Assembly: GCF_000002995.4 (NCBI RefSeq)
Contig: NW_025062478.1
Coordinates: forward strand, 7,664,001-7,728,000
Direction of reading: 5' to 3'
Source: Brugia malayi
Lineage: Eukaryota; Nematoda; Chromadorea; Rhabditida; Onchocercidae
DNA length: 64,000 nt
The stretch's first letter is position 1. Each line of letters begins with the position of its first letter. Below, piece by piece: positions 24,591-43,302 of the stretch. The translations under genes were made by a program, and so were the position numbers. The notes under the pieces were generated by a model. The model ran no database searches and was not told the DNA's origin. It saw nothing but the letters and a program-made list of their open reading frames with translations.

Positions 24591-26491
24591 TTAAAAAACG
24601 ATGGAAGGACATTTGCAATCTTCTGTAACATTTGTGGTATCGATATAAATAAGCTGGTTAACAGTGGGGATATCACGTATTCTGTAGCATCCGTCTGCTG
24701 CACCCTTGCTTGGATTCTTATAGAAGCACTGAGTCCATCCAGTGATTGAACTGAGATTTATCGGACATCTGCAATTTGCTCAATTTAGATACAAATAAAT
24801 GTCACCTTTAATTTTGGAAATATACCAATATGAAAGCAGAACATAAAAAGAAAAAAATAATAGTACCGATAAATGTTGCAAGGCATTCTTTCAACCATTG
24901 TTGCCAAATTTTCAGGACAAGGCGGAAATTTACCGCGGGAACGTATAATACTTTTTTTATGTACATGACGTGATCGAGATGGCATTTCTGAAGTGCTCAT
25001 GCATGTTTCTGAGCATGCACTCCATTCACTCCACTGATACATGCATGGCAATTCATTTTCTGATATTTTCGCTATCTGCTAAGTTCAGCTTTTTTCAGTA
25101 ACTTTTATGTGGATTTAATAAAATTGTCTAGGAGCGAAATACAATTGCATTATTTGTTTCATGTTCATTTATGAAAGCATATTCAGGAATTATTTCACTC
25201 GATGATAACTAGCTAATGCTAATCTGCTGATTGCTGATTTAAACAGAACGGGATTTGTTTAAATATACCAGAAGTCGGCTAATCATATATATATATATGC
25301 TAAACAAAAACATTCGGGTCTTCAAGCTATAACTATCCGATCAATTAAACACTGGGTATTTTTAATCTTTAGTTGACTTTCAGAGATTTAATAACTTAAT
25401 TCTCTAACCTCATTCAATAAAAACTAGAAATGTGTGAATTTAATTCAGATATAGGTTAATTAGTAATCAAAAACATCATACTTACCTTATTGTTGACAAT
25501 AAGTGTCTTAATCAGAAAGACTGTTATAGTTATAAATAAGCAAAGGCATAACAGAATTACCATAAAATTTACTGCGGTTAGCATTCGTACACGTGGATCA
25601 CGCATAATTCGCTACGAGCAATAATAAAGTATACAAAATATCAAACTTTGCCGAAAAGAAGATAGTCATAATTAGTAATGATGTATTAATAATTATTTTA
25701 ATGACGTAACTTTTTTAATTTTTTGATTGTGATTAGTGGTCTAACATCCAAATAATGGTAGAGCACTAATCAAAATAGTTGTACAAATTAATCAGTTATT
25801 ATAAATTACAATTTTAAGCTAAATATTAGAATCATCAAACAGAGAGACAAATGAGAAATTAAGCAGTTAATTAACAACTAAGATTACCTTATATAGAGTG
25901 TATGAAAAGGATAGGGAAGAAGAAGCGATATCTTCCTCGATTTCAGTTACATCAGATAGCTAAAAAACCGTTTTTATTCAGATTTTGGAAATCTAAGCAT
26001 TATTCCCGCACCAACAAGTATGTTTAGTTTGTGAGTATTTAATGAATTGCGAATTGCAAAGTTACCTCCTGTGTTAAACATCCCTCTTTCATTTCAGGTT
26101 CATCATCAAGAGTCTTTTGTTCGGTTTCTTCCTGATGAGGAAGTATTGCTTTCTCATTAGAAAGCGCAGACTTCTGCGCATATCCATGTATGATCTTCGT
26201 ATCAAACAATTCGCTTTCGTCTTCTGAAAATCTTCAAATAATCATGCGATTTATCATGATATTCCATTCTTTTTGGTTAAATTGTTCTTTTTCTTTTAAT
26301 GTGAACAAAAAACTTTTTTTTTAGATAGTTGTATTTTTCGTGATGATCTTTTCTTTTCACTTTTAGCAATACTTTCTCAATTCCTTTCAGTAATAGCCAT
26401 GTAAAACACGATTTTGTGTTTTACATATTTAATACGAATATAACCAATAAACGATACTTTCCTGCGATTCCTGTAAGGCGATTGGATTCAT
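24591..26491 (-). CDS. type II membrane protein with thrombospondin type-1 module (paralogue A)
   Basis: Exons in transcript order: 26491-26458, 26223-26066, 25959-25888, 25611-25486, 25075-24867, 24768-24591. They give about 258 residues with consistent phases. The N-terminal 100 residues are acidic with no signal peptide. A hydrophobic segment near residues 101-123 (core VILLCLCLFITITVF) should span the membrane. The part after it carries a thrombospondin type-1 signature (YQWSEWSACSETC) and a second cysteine-rich stretch (GWTQCFYKNP, then DCKCP). That order predicts a cytosolic N-terminus and a TSP1 ectodomain. Function unknown; TSP1 modules usually bind glycans or matrix. The downstream neighbour is a clear paralogue with the same exon plan. 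The first exon was chosen because it supplies an ATG and the needed phase 1, so it is the least certain part. Confidence 0.75.
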
Positions 26492-27191
26492 TTTTGAATT
26501 TATCATTTTTATGGAACAACTGATCAAAATTAATGCTTTAATTTATTTTCCATTCAATTTTATATTATTTATTCGAAAAACTGGCTATACATATCCATGA
26601 ATTTGCATAAAATTACTTCGAATTGTAAGCTTAAAAATTATGTAAATAACTTTGAAAAACTATCGTTATATAAAAATTTTCCTTTTCTACTTTGAAGTAG
26701 ATTCAGTTGAAAAGTAGTTCAACACTATCTATATCCAAATAAGTTAAAAATCAGTTGCTGGACTTATTCAATTCCTTATCCAAAAATTTCTAAATCTTCT
26801 CAGTCTTTTCTTCTCTTAGCTGATATTAACAACATCAGTGATTAATTAGATCATTTTCGACAACATATTTGTAGTTTTTATTGTTTTAGAAAATATTCGA
26901 CGGCTGTTTAAAGCAAAAGTAATTTGAAAAACTTAAAATTTGTAGACATAATTCTAAGAAGTTTGAAACACAAAACTTATAGTTTTTCAAAGTTTTACAG
27001 CAGCAAATTTTCAATTCATATCACTTGCAGATTCATTTGATCTCCTAATATTGCGACGAAGGCAAGACGATAGTTCATTTCAAGTAATTCAAAACCGAGA
27101 TAGTTCTTCTGTTGCGAGTTTATTTAAACAAGACAAGAGATAGTGTCTCTTTCACAGTGCAGTGTAAAATTGAGGCATGAATAACAAGTGT
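26492..27191. other. spacer between the two TSP1 paralogues
   Basis: No coding exon was recognised. A TTTATT at 27119-27124 reads AATAAA on the minus strand, about 68 bases beyond the stop of paralogue B, and is a plausible polyadenylation signal for it. The remainder is AT-rich and probably also holds the promoter of paralogue A. Confidence 0.5.
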
Positions 27192-29108
27192 TTAAACAAT
27201 GTAATCAGGACAGTTGCAATCACTAACAAGATTGTCGGTATCCATATATATAAGCTGATTTGTGGTAGGAAGATCGCGCATTCTGTAGCAACCGCCTGCT
27301 TCACGGATGTTAGGATCTTTGTAGAAACATTGAGTCCAGGTAGTAAAGGAACTAAGATTTACTGGACATCTAAAGTACTTTTAATAAATTATTTGAGATA
27401 AGAAGTCGTTTTAATCTCTTCATCCAATTGATTTGCTTTTGAGTCAATGTGAAGTTTATTTAAAATCTATAACATAATATCATCAATGATCTTATATGAC
27501 TCTTAAAAACTTTTATAATGATATGAAAATTTGTAGGTATATAATTTGTAAAATATTGCAAAGTTTATGTTTGTAAAAACTGATACCTATAGACGTTGCA
27601 AGGCATATATTCAGTCATTGTTTCCAAATTACTGGGACAAGCAGGAAAACGACCACGAGCTTGGATAATGGTTTTGTTAAGGACATGTCGTGATCGAGAG
27701 GGTAGACGTGAAGAGGACGAGCATGTTTCCGAGCATAAGCTCCATTCACTCCACTGGTATAGACATGGTTGTTCTCGGTTGGAGATTTTTGCTATCTACG
27801 AAAGCTTTTACTTTTTTATTCCTTGCTTGTTTCTCTAAAGCATTCACTAATAGATATAAACAATTTCATATTTTCGAGATGTCAACAAAAGGACAGTGAG
27901 AGACAATACCGTCTTGTTAACATCCACTATTTTAATAAGGAAGACCGCCGTAATGATAAGTATGGCGAAACATGTTACTGCTACTATAAGGTTCAGTGCA
28001 GTTAATGACCAGACGCGTGGATCATTTAAAAGTTTCATGAATAGCTGCAAAGAATGACTAGAACGAATATGACAAGATGAAAAAACTATAGAATATTTAA
28101 CTCTTAGTTTAATTTAGCCCAAGTCTAATTTACTTTTCGATTTAATTTGAATGCAATGATTGAAGTAATGTAAATCGTATTATTTATAATTTCACATGCA
28201 GAGTTAAATATTTTATTGATTATAAAGTAGCAGCTAAATGATTAAGACCTTCTTGGACAGCGACTTTGTGTGAGAATGACGATAATTTTCCTCATCGGTC
28301 AAGTCGGAAAGCTGGAAGAAATCTTTTTAATCTCTTCATCCAGTTCATTTGCTATTTTTGAAAATTTCTTAATTTTTTCTCTTTGGATATTTAAACGAAA
28401 TTTGGAATGAAATTAGCTTAATAATTATTTTCAGCAGTATTTCATCCAGCTATAACTAGTTCTAATGGATAGTATCAATAACAGCGTAAGATGTCAATAA
28501 AAGTAGAATACCTTTCAAATTTAACATTTACACGAATCCAATAATCTTTTCTCCTGATATGTTATCAGTTCGTTGTAGCTAGTCATTTAATTTATATCTT
28601 AACTATAAAATGTTGTCAAAAATTTATCAGCAGGCAAGAGTGCAAAGGAATAGACCCCGTCAGTAAGTTCGCCTTCTTGCATTTCAGGCCCTTCTTGAAG
28701 TGTGTCATCATTCAGTATCAGGCCAGGTGGATGTATTGCTGTTGGCTCCAGCAGTGCTGACCTTCGTGCATATGCTCGCATAATCGCTTTTGTGTACAAT
28801 TTCTCTTCATTATCTATTTCAATAGCAGAGATTATTTAAAGAAAGAAGAGGAAAGATGCATTATTACTTAACTTCCTTTATCCATTATTTATCTTCTGAG
28901 GCCTTTGGTCTCGTCAAGGAACTTTTGACTGCCAAAGACTTTTCCATCCTCTTTACTTAACTTTCTTTTTTTCTGATCTTCAAAGTCCAAATTTATTTAA
29001 CCCATTACTGAAATAACAAAACATCTGAAACAAAAGAAGAGTGAAGTAACCATCTTGAGTTTTTGGCTCTCCTGAATCAGCTGGAGTGGTGTTGGCATTA
29101 GACTGCAT
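27192..29108 (-). CDS. type II membrane protein with thrombospondin type-1 module (paralogue B)
   Basis: Exons in transcript order: 29108-29051, 28813-28656, 28311-28249, 28044-27910, 27795-27587, 27369-27192. They give 266 residues. Exons 2, 5 and 6 have exactly the lengths of those in paralogue A (158, 209 and 178 bp). The protein starts MQSNANTTPADSGEP, has a membrane span near residues 108-130, then the TSP1 signature YQWSEWSLCSETC and a second cysteine-rich stretch with TTWTQCFYKDP. Two donors are weak: exon 2 ends at GTCTAT and exon 3 at GTCTTA, where paralogue A has GTAACT and GTAATC. The frame is intact throughout, so a working gene is favoured, but splicing may be inefficient or alternative. 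Function unknown. Confidence 0.78.
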
Positions 29109-30805
29109 TTTTTCCGGTTGCTATCAGAACAGACCGATAGAAAGAAATGTATTAGCTTGAATAACTGATTTATCATGCTTCAGACGATATTTAAAAACAA
29201 TTGATGAGAAATTGAATAAATTTCCAAGATGTCAAAGAGGAGGGTGGACAAAGTCACCAATGCTATGATGGCAGTTCTCATTTTGTTTTTAATTTACTTT
29301 TCTTATGAGTGAGAAAGATTTTTCTCAGCAGAATTTTTCCCTGGATTTGCTCTCATATTTTTTGTTCCATGTCTGACCTCTTCTCTACTTCATTTTCCTT
29401 ACTTTTCTTGTCTTCTCGATATTCCTGACTTCATCTACGGCGCTTTTTTCCTCTCAGTTCAATTCCGCATCTGTTCCTCCTTCTATTCAATTTCTCAAAC
29501 ATATCGGACAATGATATCTCGAGCATGATTATTCTGCTTATACATAAATCCTCCAATCGATAAGAAACGCAATTAAAGCGGCGCCATATAAGAGCTTCGA
29601 GATATTAAATACCGCCAACCATCAGGAAATAATCATTTTGCTTCGAATTGCTGCTCAAATTTCTTCAATACATGCTATAGCGGTGTCTTTCAATGCACAT
29701 TTGCACTCGTTCAGGAAACTTAGAGTATACACCAGCCCATATTGCCAGATAGACTAGGTCAGATTGCAGTCATATGTATAACTGTTAGCTAAAGTATTTT
29801 TTAGCTATATAGCATAAATGAATTCATTTTTTCTATAACTAAGCATGAAGTATTTGTAAATTCTGAAATGCATTTTCCCACTAGTTTCCTCAGCAATCAT
29901 CGAGACTACTGGAATATAATGTTTTCAAAGACGAAAGAAAGGATGACGTATTTTTGAGGAATATGAAAGACATGAAAATGGAATACAATATCGCTCCTAA
30001 CCGAAACGAGTATATCGAGAATTGAAACTTATCTTGCATCTTGCTTCAATCTTGCATAACCAAAAAAGGAAATACCAAAGCAAATGAAAGTATTTTGCTA
30101 CCTCTTTTAAGTTCTCTCTAAAGCATTCAAAAGTTTTGGTCTCTTCTTTCTTCTTGTCTCTTTGTAAAAAACAGAATTAATCTGTGTATCCAAAAAAAGG
30201 AAATGCTAAAACAAAGTATTTTATCGTCGCATATAAGCATCCTTGAAATATATTCTCATTTTCGTAGGATAAAAAACCTAATTTAGAATATATTTTTTCC
30301 TTCTTTTCTTTGTTTAGTTCATTTATCTTTCTTTCATCATTCTTTTCTCAAAACCATTCAAATATTTATGGAAACTGCAAAATTTTAGTAATTGTTCATT
30401 AAAAAGTTTTAAATCAGATATTTCATTCTTGTTTCGCTCTGTTGCTAACAATATTAAAAACAGTCTATCTGCTAGTTCAGTACCTGTATAATTGCCATTT
30501 ATTTTTGAAAAGGGAAAAAGGAAAGCGCTTAGAATTTAAAACTATGTCATTGAAAATCGCCTTAGGCTTGTATATCCAAAAACCTTATCAGAGAAATATT
30601 TCATCAATAGTTGATGTTGAACATTCTAAAAATCGAATGTTGGATATGCATTTGAATTAGGCTTCCCTCATTTTACATTTTTTTGGACATAAACCTTTCT
30701 GCAAATGCTTACAATTATACAAAAAGAAAAAAAATTGAAAGTAAATTTTTGAAGTTTACTTTTGCTTTTGCTCATTTCTAATGGATAAAGAAAGTACAGA
30801 AAAAT
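29109..30805. other. divergent intergenic region between TSP1 paralogue B and GTP cyclohydrolase I
   Basis: No gene was recognised. The genes on either side point away from each other, so promoters for both probably lie here. A splice-acceptor-like sequence (GTACAG) ends at 30799, six bases before the cyclohydrolase ATG, and would suit spliced-leader trans-splicing. Confidence 0.5.
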
Positions 30806-32165
30806 ATGCAGATGCAGCAGATCCAGTGCAATAATATGGTGCAACATTCATCGACAAAGCAGGAAAATTTACGTCAGTCCTATGAAACTATTATCCGACA
30901 TTGTGCAGATGACTGCAAACGTCCAGGATTAATTAAAACTCCCGAGAGAGCTGCCCGAGCTATGCTTTTCTTCACCAAAGGCTATGAAGACAACTTAGAT
31001 GGTAAATTTGTTACTCATACATTTTTGTTTCCCATATGATTCTCAACTTCTACTTTAGCAAAATAACCGTATAACCGTTGAAATCTGCCTTGCGCACAAA
31101 AGCATTCCAATGGTAAGAAAATGGTGATAAATAGGATTTTGATAAGCTGATTTTGAAATGTTTTCAGCTTTTTATTCTGCCCAAAATTTTTCATAAAAGC
31201 AGAGTTATGTTATCAAATAAGCCCAGAAATAAATGAAGAAAATGCAGAATGATTAACTGCTAAAGCTTAAGGATAACAAATTTACTGATTTCAAAATATT
31301 GAGCATGTAGTTTTTCTGATCTTCTTTTCCTATCTCATTTCAACTTACTTATAGATTTGATTAACGGAGCAGTGTTTAATGAAGATCACGATGACATGGT
31401 GATCGTTAAGGATATCGAGATTTTTTCCTTGTGTGAACATCACCTAGTACCTTTCATTGGTAAAGCACATATCGGTTACATACCGAACAAAAAAATTTTG
31501 GGTCTCAGCAAGATCGCCCGTATTGTTGAAATGTTTAGCCGACGTTTACAAGGTACAAGTTAATTCCAATAAATTTTAATTAATAATCAGTGTCAATAAA
31601 TCTTCGAATTTTTAGATTGTAATGATAACTCATTTTTTCCATTCCATAAGTCAGCAGACTTATCATCTGACTCACTACAATAAATTCATGCATTTTTGAA
31701 ATAATTTCATATACAATGAAGAATCATAACAAGAATTTAGTGCAAGAACGATTAACAAAGCAAATAGCAGCAGCATTAATCAAAGCCGTGCAACCACTTG
31801 GTGTTGGTGTTGTCATAGAAGCTAGGTTTTTTTTTTTATCTTTCATATTTGCAGTAATTAATTGATTTTATTCTTACTCTTTCTGAAAAAGAATTTCAGA
31901 ACAATTTAGACATCAAAATTAAAATCGGAGATACTTTTATCTGCATTTTTAGTAGGTGCCAAAACACTTGCAGTGTAATAAAAGTTTCTAAATTATAAAC
32001 AAACATATACCAAGACAATAACAAATAATTGTTTCTAGTCACATGTGCATGATTATGCGCGGTATCCAGAAAATCAACGCCGTTACTATCACCAGCTGTA
32101 TGATGGATGTTTTCCGAAAGGATTCTAAGACGAGGGAAGAATTCTTAAAATTAATCAAAACTTAA
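30806..32165 (+). CDS. GTP cyclohydrolase I
   Basis: The enzyme converts GTP to 7,8-dihydroneopterin triphosphate, the first step to tetrahydrobiopterin, the cofactor of aromatic amino-acid hydroxylases; the C. elegans orthologue is cat-4. Four exons (30806-31001, 31355-31552, 31741-31825, 32039-32165) join in phase to 201 residues. Diagnostic motifs are [10 protein letters not shown], the zinc-site stretch [10 protein letters not shown] (Cys92), [26 protein letters not shown] and SHMCMIMRG (Cys163). The 71-residue spacing between the two cysteines equals that between the human zinc ligands Cys141 and Cys212. The N-terminal region before the core is shorter than in mammals. The ATG at 30806 was chosen because an acceptor-like AG lies six bases upstream and the frame is open through the conserved core. 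Confidence 0.96.
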
Positions 32166-32192
32166 TATCATCATATGCACACTACACAGATG

Positions 32193-32198
32193 AATAAA
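32193..32198 (+). terminator. poly(A) signal of GTP cyclohydrolase I
   Basis: AATAAA 28 bases after the stop codon, an ordinary position for a nematode cleavage/polyadenylation signal. Confidence 0.65.
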
Positions 32199-35100
32199 AG
32201 TTGAAGAATGAAGAATCGTATATTAGCTATAATGCCACTAGAAATTAGTCTTACTTTATTTGATTTTTTTATACTGTCCCATCATATGAATTAGAAAAAG
32301 TGTAATGGACAGCAGTACAATATTCATACAAGATATCAAAGGATGATAGGAATCATTTCAAATTCAAGAAACATTCATGCAGTGGATGTAAGATTCAGAT
32401 TCAGTGAATACATTTGGAAACGATGTTGACTTTATCAGTATTATGTCTTCCCAGAATTCTTTCTCTTAGAAAATATTCTCCCTAGTCAAAACAAATGGCA
32501 TTTAAAGCCCCAGTTATACAGGAACAGATAGTACACCATGCAAAACAGCAACACTTGTCGGAAAACCGAAGAAATTTTTATTACACACTAAGTGTTTAGA
32601 ATAATGTTTACTATAAACCAATTCGTTATTTCTTTGTTATATGCCATTCTTTGAAACAATAAATCGTTTATCTACACCTCAAATAGTAAATGTACATCTG
32701 TCTTCATTGTTCTTCATTGTAAATGTTAATCTGCTAAGCCAGCCCACTTCCTACATCCTTAAAAATCTTCTCTAATCAGTCAACAAAAAAGAAAGGGGAG
32801 TCCTCCTCTTTAACAGACCATTTATTCCTTCGCTGTTTCAATTACTCGACTATATATTTTTGCAGTATCAAATCACATTTATAAAGGAAATAAACCATAT
32901 TTGATTCGATCTCGCTAGCAGATAAGAAGCAAAAGGTTCAGTTCAAGTTCTACAGACTTAAAGCAAGTCAAGTGAACTTAATTAACCTAAATCATCTACT
33001 TTTCTGACCAAAAAGTTCTTCAAAATCACTTCATCAGAATACTTCTATTTTCTGCTATACACATTCTTGCTAGCTTGATGAAATGGCGCATGGCATTGGT
33101 GTCATTTGAACTTTTAATAAAACTCATTGTAAACGCCATGAGATACAAGCAATCAGAAGAATTCACCTCAGTTCATGTTTTAAAAAAGTATGAGGACAAA
33201 TGTTGCAGTGGAGATTATATGGCATAGTATTGTATCGCATAGTATTATACTCTCTCATTCAAGCTTTAGAAAAAAAAAATTTTTTTTTCTACTTGAAGAT
33301 TTGCTGAGTATACTTCCGTTTATTTATTCATGTATGTATGTGTGTTGTATGTGTATGTTTTTCGATATTCTGATGCTCGTCAAAAAATTTGAGTAGAATA
33401 CCTGCCGACATCCTGGATCGTAATGAACTTTGTTTAAAAGTTCTCATGTTTTATTCATCTCTATTCATTTCTTTCGTCTACTGCTCTCTCCTGATAATGT
33501 TTTTGAGTAGAAATGAGAAATTTAGTTTAAAAAAATGTGGAATCCATCTTTTTTCCTCACCTACGCACCATTTGTCATTGAATGAAGTATAATTCAAAAC
33601 TATCGCAAATGACATTTGAAACTGTAAATGAGTGATTGCAGAAGCTTTACTCATCGTCAATTTTCTTAGCCAAGGAAATGACCGCTCATTCGCTTCATGT
33701 ATTTCATCCCATTATTGGTCAGTTAACGTGCAACACTGACAGTTACTTCATCTCTAACTAATTATATGTACAAAGTAAGAACTGCTTATTAATTTTCATT
33801 GATCAGATTTAATGATCGCAACATACTACTATTTCCTGAAAAATTGATCAAATATATCGCCAGACTATTTCATTTGTATACCCCCTGACTAATGAATTCA
33901 GATCATCTTAAAAACGGCTCTCAGGAATTTAGTGATATTATATTAAAATTCGTAACAATGATTTAAATATTGAATAGCTTATTGGTAAGTAGAAAATGTA
34001 GCAAAATCATAATCTTCGATTTCATGGATTTATAGTTTCTTACCACCTTCCTTATTAATTATAATCTACAATCTAACTTTTAGGACAGTTACTATTACAG
34101 TAACTTTACAGAGCTCAGAATCTGAGTTGTAGCATTCTTTGGATGAACCCGGTTTGACATTTCAACATTTTTGTAATAGATGAAGAAGTCTGATCTTACA
34201 TCTCATCTTTCGATATGTATAGAATAATAAAAAACTTGTTCAGAATTTTTGGAAATTTGAAGAGAACTGAGGGAACATGTGGAATATGCATGATAATGTT
34301 GTTTGACCAGCTTAATGGACACATGGTAAACAGAGCTCATGTACACTTCAAACGATCCGTTTAACCTTTGACATTAATTCGATTGTCAAATTTACTGTTT
34401 AACAAAGAATTTCCTATTGTATTTAATAAAGTATAAAAATATGTTAGTCTTGACTCTCTATTTCTTCAACCTGTTTCATTTGCAGACAATGAGATTATTT
34501 AAGTCTCTCTCATTCTTATATGCATATTAATGCAGAATAAAAAAGAAACTTTTTTCAGAAAACTACTTCTACAGTATCTTTAGTTGTGAATATTGTCGCT
34601 TCAACCTTCACTGATCTCAGCTCATGAGTTGCACACTTGCGTTTTTTATACGTTCAGTATAAGAAAGACTAAATAAGAGAAAGCTATGTAAATGGCTCAT
34701 CGTTGTAAGTTGCATCCATCTGAATTTTAGTCAATTTTTTAAATCAGTTCTATGCCATGTTATATTTCATGCGAAGAACAAATCCAAAATTATTTCAATT
34801 CTTTTATGGCGAATACTTCGAAGTTACACTTTTAAAAAAAGATGAACAGTGCTACGGTTAAAAAACAAGAAATGCAAGAATCATTTATTTCGCACCACTG
34901 CATTTTTTACATTAATGTCAAAAACTTGTTTCATGCAAGAAAAACCTAACTCTAACGAAATTTTTAACAATCAAATTAAATTAGCTTAATTCTTGCATAA
35001 AGTGCTCTCTTGGAATCAGATCTGACACCAAATGCCCCATTTCTAATAAAGAAAATATGGGAGGAGTATAATACAATATATTTGCTTTATAGGAAGCTTC

Positions 35101-35209
35101 AAAAAATAGAAATTTCTTGGAAATATGGATAAAAGTGTGGATAATCAATCCTCATAAACAGCAAAAAATAAATTTTTTATCTAAGAACATTTTCAACAAT
35201 TATAACTGC
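32199..35209. other. intergenic region, nothing recognised
   Basis: About 3 kb between the 3' ends of two convergent genes. Open stretches are short, lack family motifs and have no consistent splice framework. No tRNA, transposon end or long repeat was noticed. Confidence 0.6.
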
Positions 35210-41316
<6,107 letters not shown>

Positions 41317-43302
41317 TGGCTTTCTTCTTTCGCGAATAAATGTCTCCGACTGTAAAGAACAGGTAATTTTAGTAATATCAAGGACATCATTATGATGCAT
41401 TTAATTTAATCAAGGCTCATACAATGTGATCGTGTGGTTCGATGTATATAATGTGCACACCGACTTTTAAAGAACCCAATGCATGCATGAATGTCAATTG
41501 CAGCAATAATGTAGACAATTATTTTATTTTTCTTTATTTGAAATGATAAATTTAATCTCTTACTTATTTGTAAGAAAAGAAAAACATTCTTAGGAATTAC
41601 ACAGAACTCTGCAAAGCATTCATTTTTGAAATACCATAACTAAATAACTACACTGGAGATTTCTTGAATACCGTATACTACATAAATAAACTGGAAGAAA
41701 ACATTAAAGGAAAAGCAAAAAAGCATTTACTTATACTGAGCATGCCAAAAAGCAATAGGAGAGCGCGAATTTTCATAATCTCTTGTAGAGTTCAACAGAT
41801 TTGAGTTCAGAACTAACTGTGAAGACATTCATTTTCCTTTTTTTCTCTAAATAATTATCTAGTTATTCTAGTAAAGATTACATAACTGAAGCTAACCACA
41901 ATTATTCAAAGAGGCTCCCTTGTTTTTTGGGCAGTATCCTTTGATATCCAAAGTGACAGATTAGGAATAAGGCAAAGTCATATTCAGAGAATAGAGAACC
42001 GTGAAAGTATTATCACTTTCGTTTTGACGCCAAAAAGTCGGTCAAATAGATCGAATGCAATCAACAATTCTGCATGCATGAACATTCATGCACATGCACG
42101 GACATCCTTTAAAAGCGAAAAGGTAATTGATGTGTTAACGGAGGAATGAGTTAAATAGATTAAGCAGCCGACGTAAACACAACTGTCGTTAGTACGTTCA
42201 ATTTGGTTCAGTAAGCTGGCAAATGGCCAGCAATGTTAGAATGATAATAAAATAAATCAAAATGTTTTGTTAGTGAGGAATAAACGGGGGTAGTTATACA
42301 GTCTGATAACGTTTGAAAGACCGCAACAGATGGATGTGACAAGGAGGGCAAGAGAAGTTTGCAAATACATCAATGGGACAGGACAGGTACCCGCGGATAT
42401 GCAGCACCAAACATTCCTATCAAACTAATTATATACTTGCAAGCTTGCAGCATTCATGTATAAACACGAAGAGCTTATTTTGTTTCAAGACTGCCAGATC
42501 ATATCAAAAATCTTATTTCAATACGTATCTTTCTATTCGCGTTCTACTTTATCATCCATGTTTATGGCATATACAACACTTCTCCACATATCCGTGACAG
42601 TATATTCCTCATATATTAAACATACATAAAGTAAAATTCAGCAATGTATTTTTTATGCTATCCGTCCGTATAGAGCACATCAGATTAATCTAGAACCTGA
42701 AATCTTGTTGTATTGGAAGGAGATTCGATGAACCTGAATCTGAAGAATATCGTGGCAGTGATATGCTTGCTAAAATAACAATCTGCAAATTCATGAATAA
42801 TGATAGCTCTTTATTATGTTTAGCATTTATTGGACTTAGTCTATCACTGAAGACAAACGATTGGTATTAATGAATCTCAATGATAAAAGTAGATTTTTCA
42901 GGAAGCAAAAGGAATGGCTGTCAACAGGTTAGATGACATATTCAACAGTAACTGTCACAAATAGTGATGTTTTTGGAAGCCTTTTTCCAGTTCAGGTATG
43001 ACCTGTAAACTGAGGGACAGTTGAGATGTTTAGCATTAGCAGTTGAAATGTTAGTATTTGGTGTCACTGACAGTTTCCATGGCTAAGCAATCGATCGAAC
43101 TGATCAGTTGTTCCAGTCAAAGTTTATATGAAATGTAAATTAAACTATCATGATATCAAGTTTATAAGAGCAGCTTCATATGTGATGATTATTCTTTCTC
43201 CTTTATACCTCTGTCCTATACTTGTGTGGTTTCATAACGCTTAGGGACTGTTACTCATTTTTGCAATTCATTATTTACTGTCTGACGCTAATATTAAAGG
43301 TA
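41317..43302. other. divergent intergenic region between the ankyrin gene and cubilin
   Basis: No supported gene. The two flanking genes are transcribed away from each other, so their promoters probably share this 2-kb region. No core promoter motif could be assigned with confidence. Confidence 0.55.

Noticed and set aside
27192..29108. TSP1 paralogue B as a pseudogene because of its weak donors
   Set aside because: All six exons keep the frame, exons 2, 5 and 6 have the same lengths as in paralogue A, and cysteines and the membrane span are kept.
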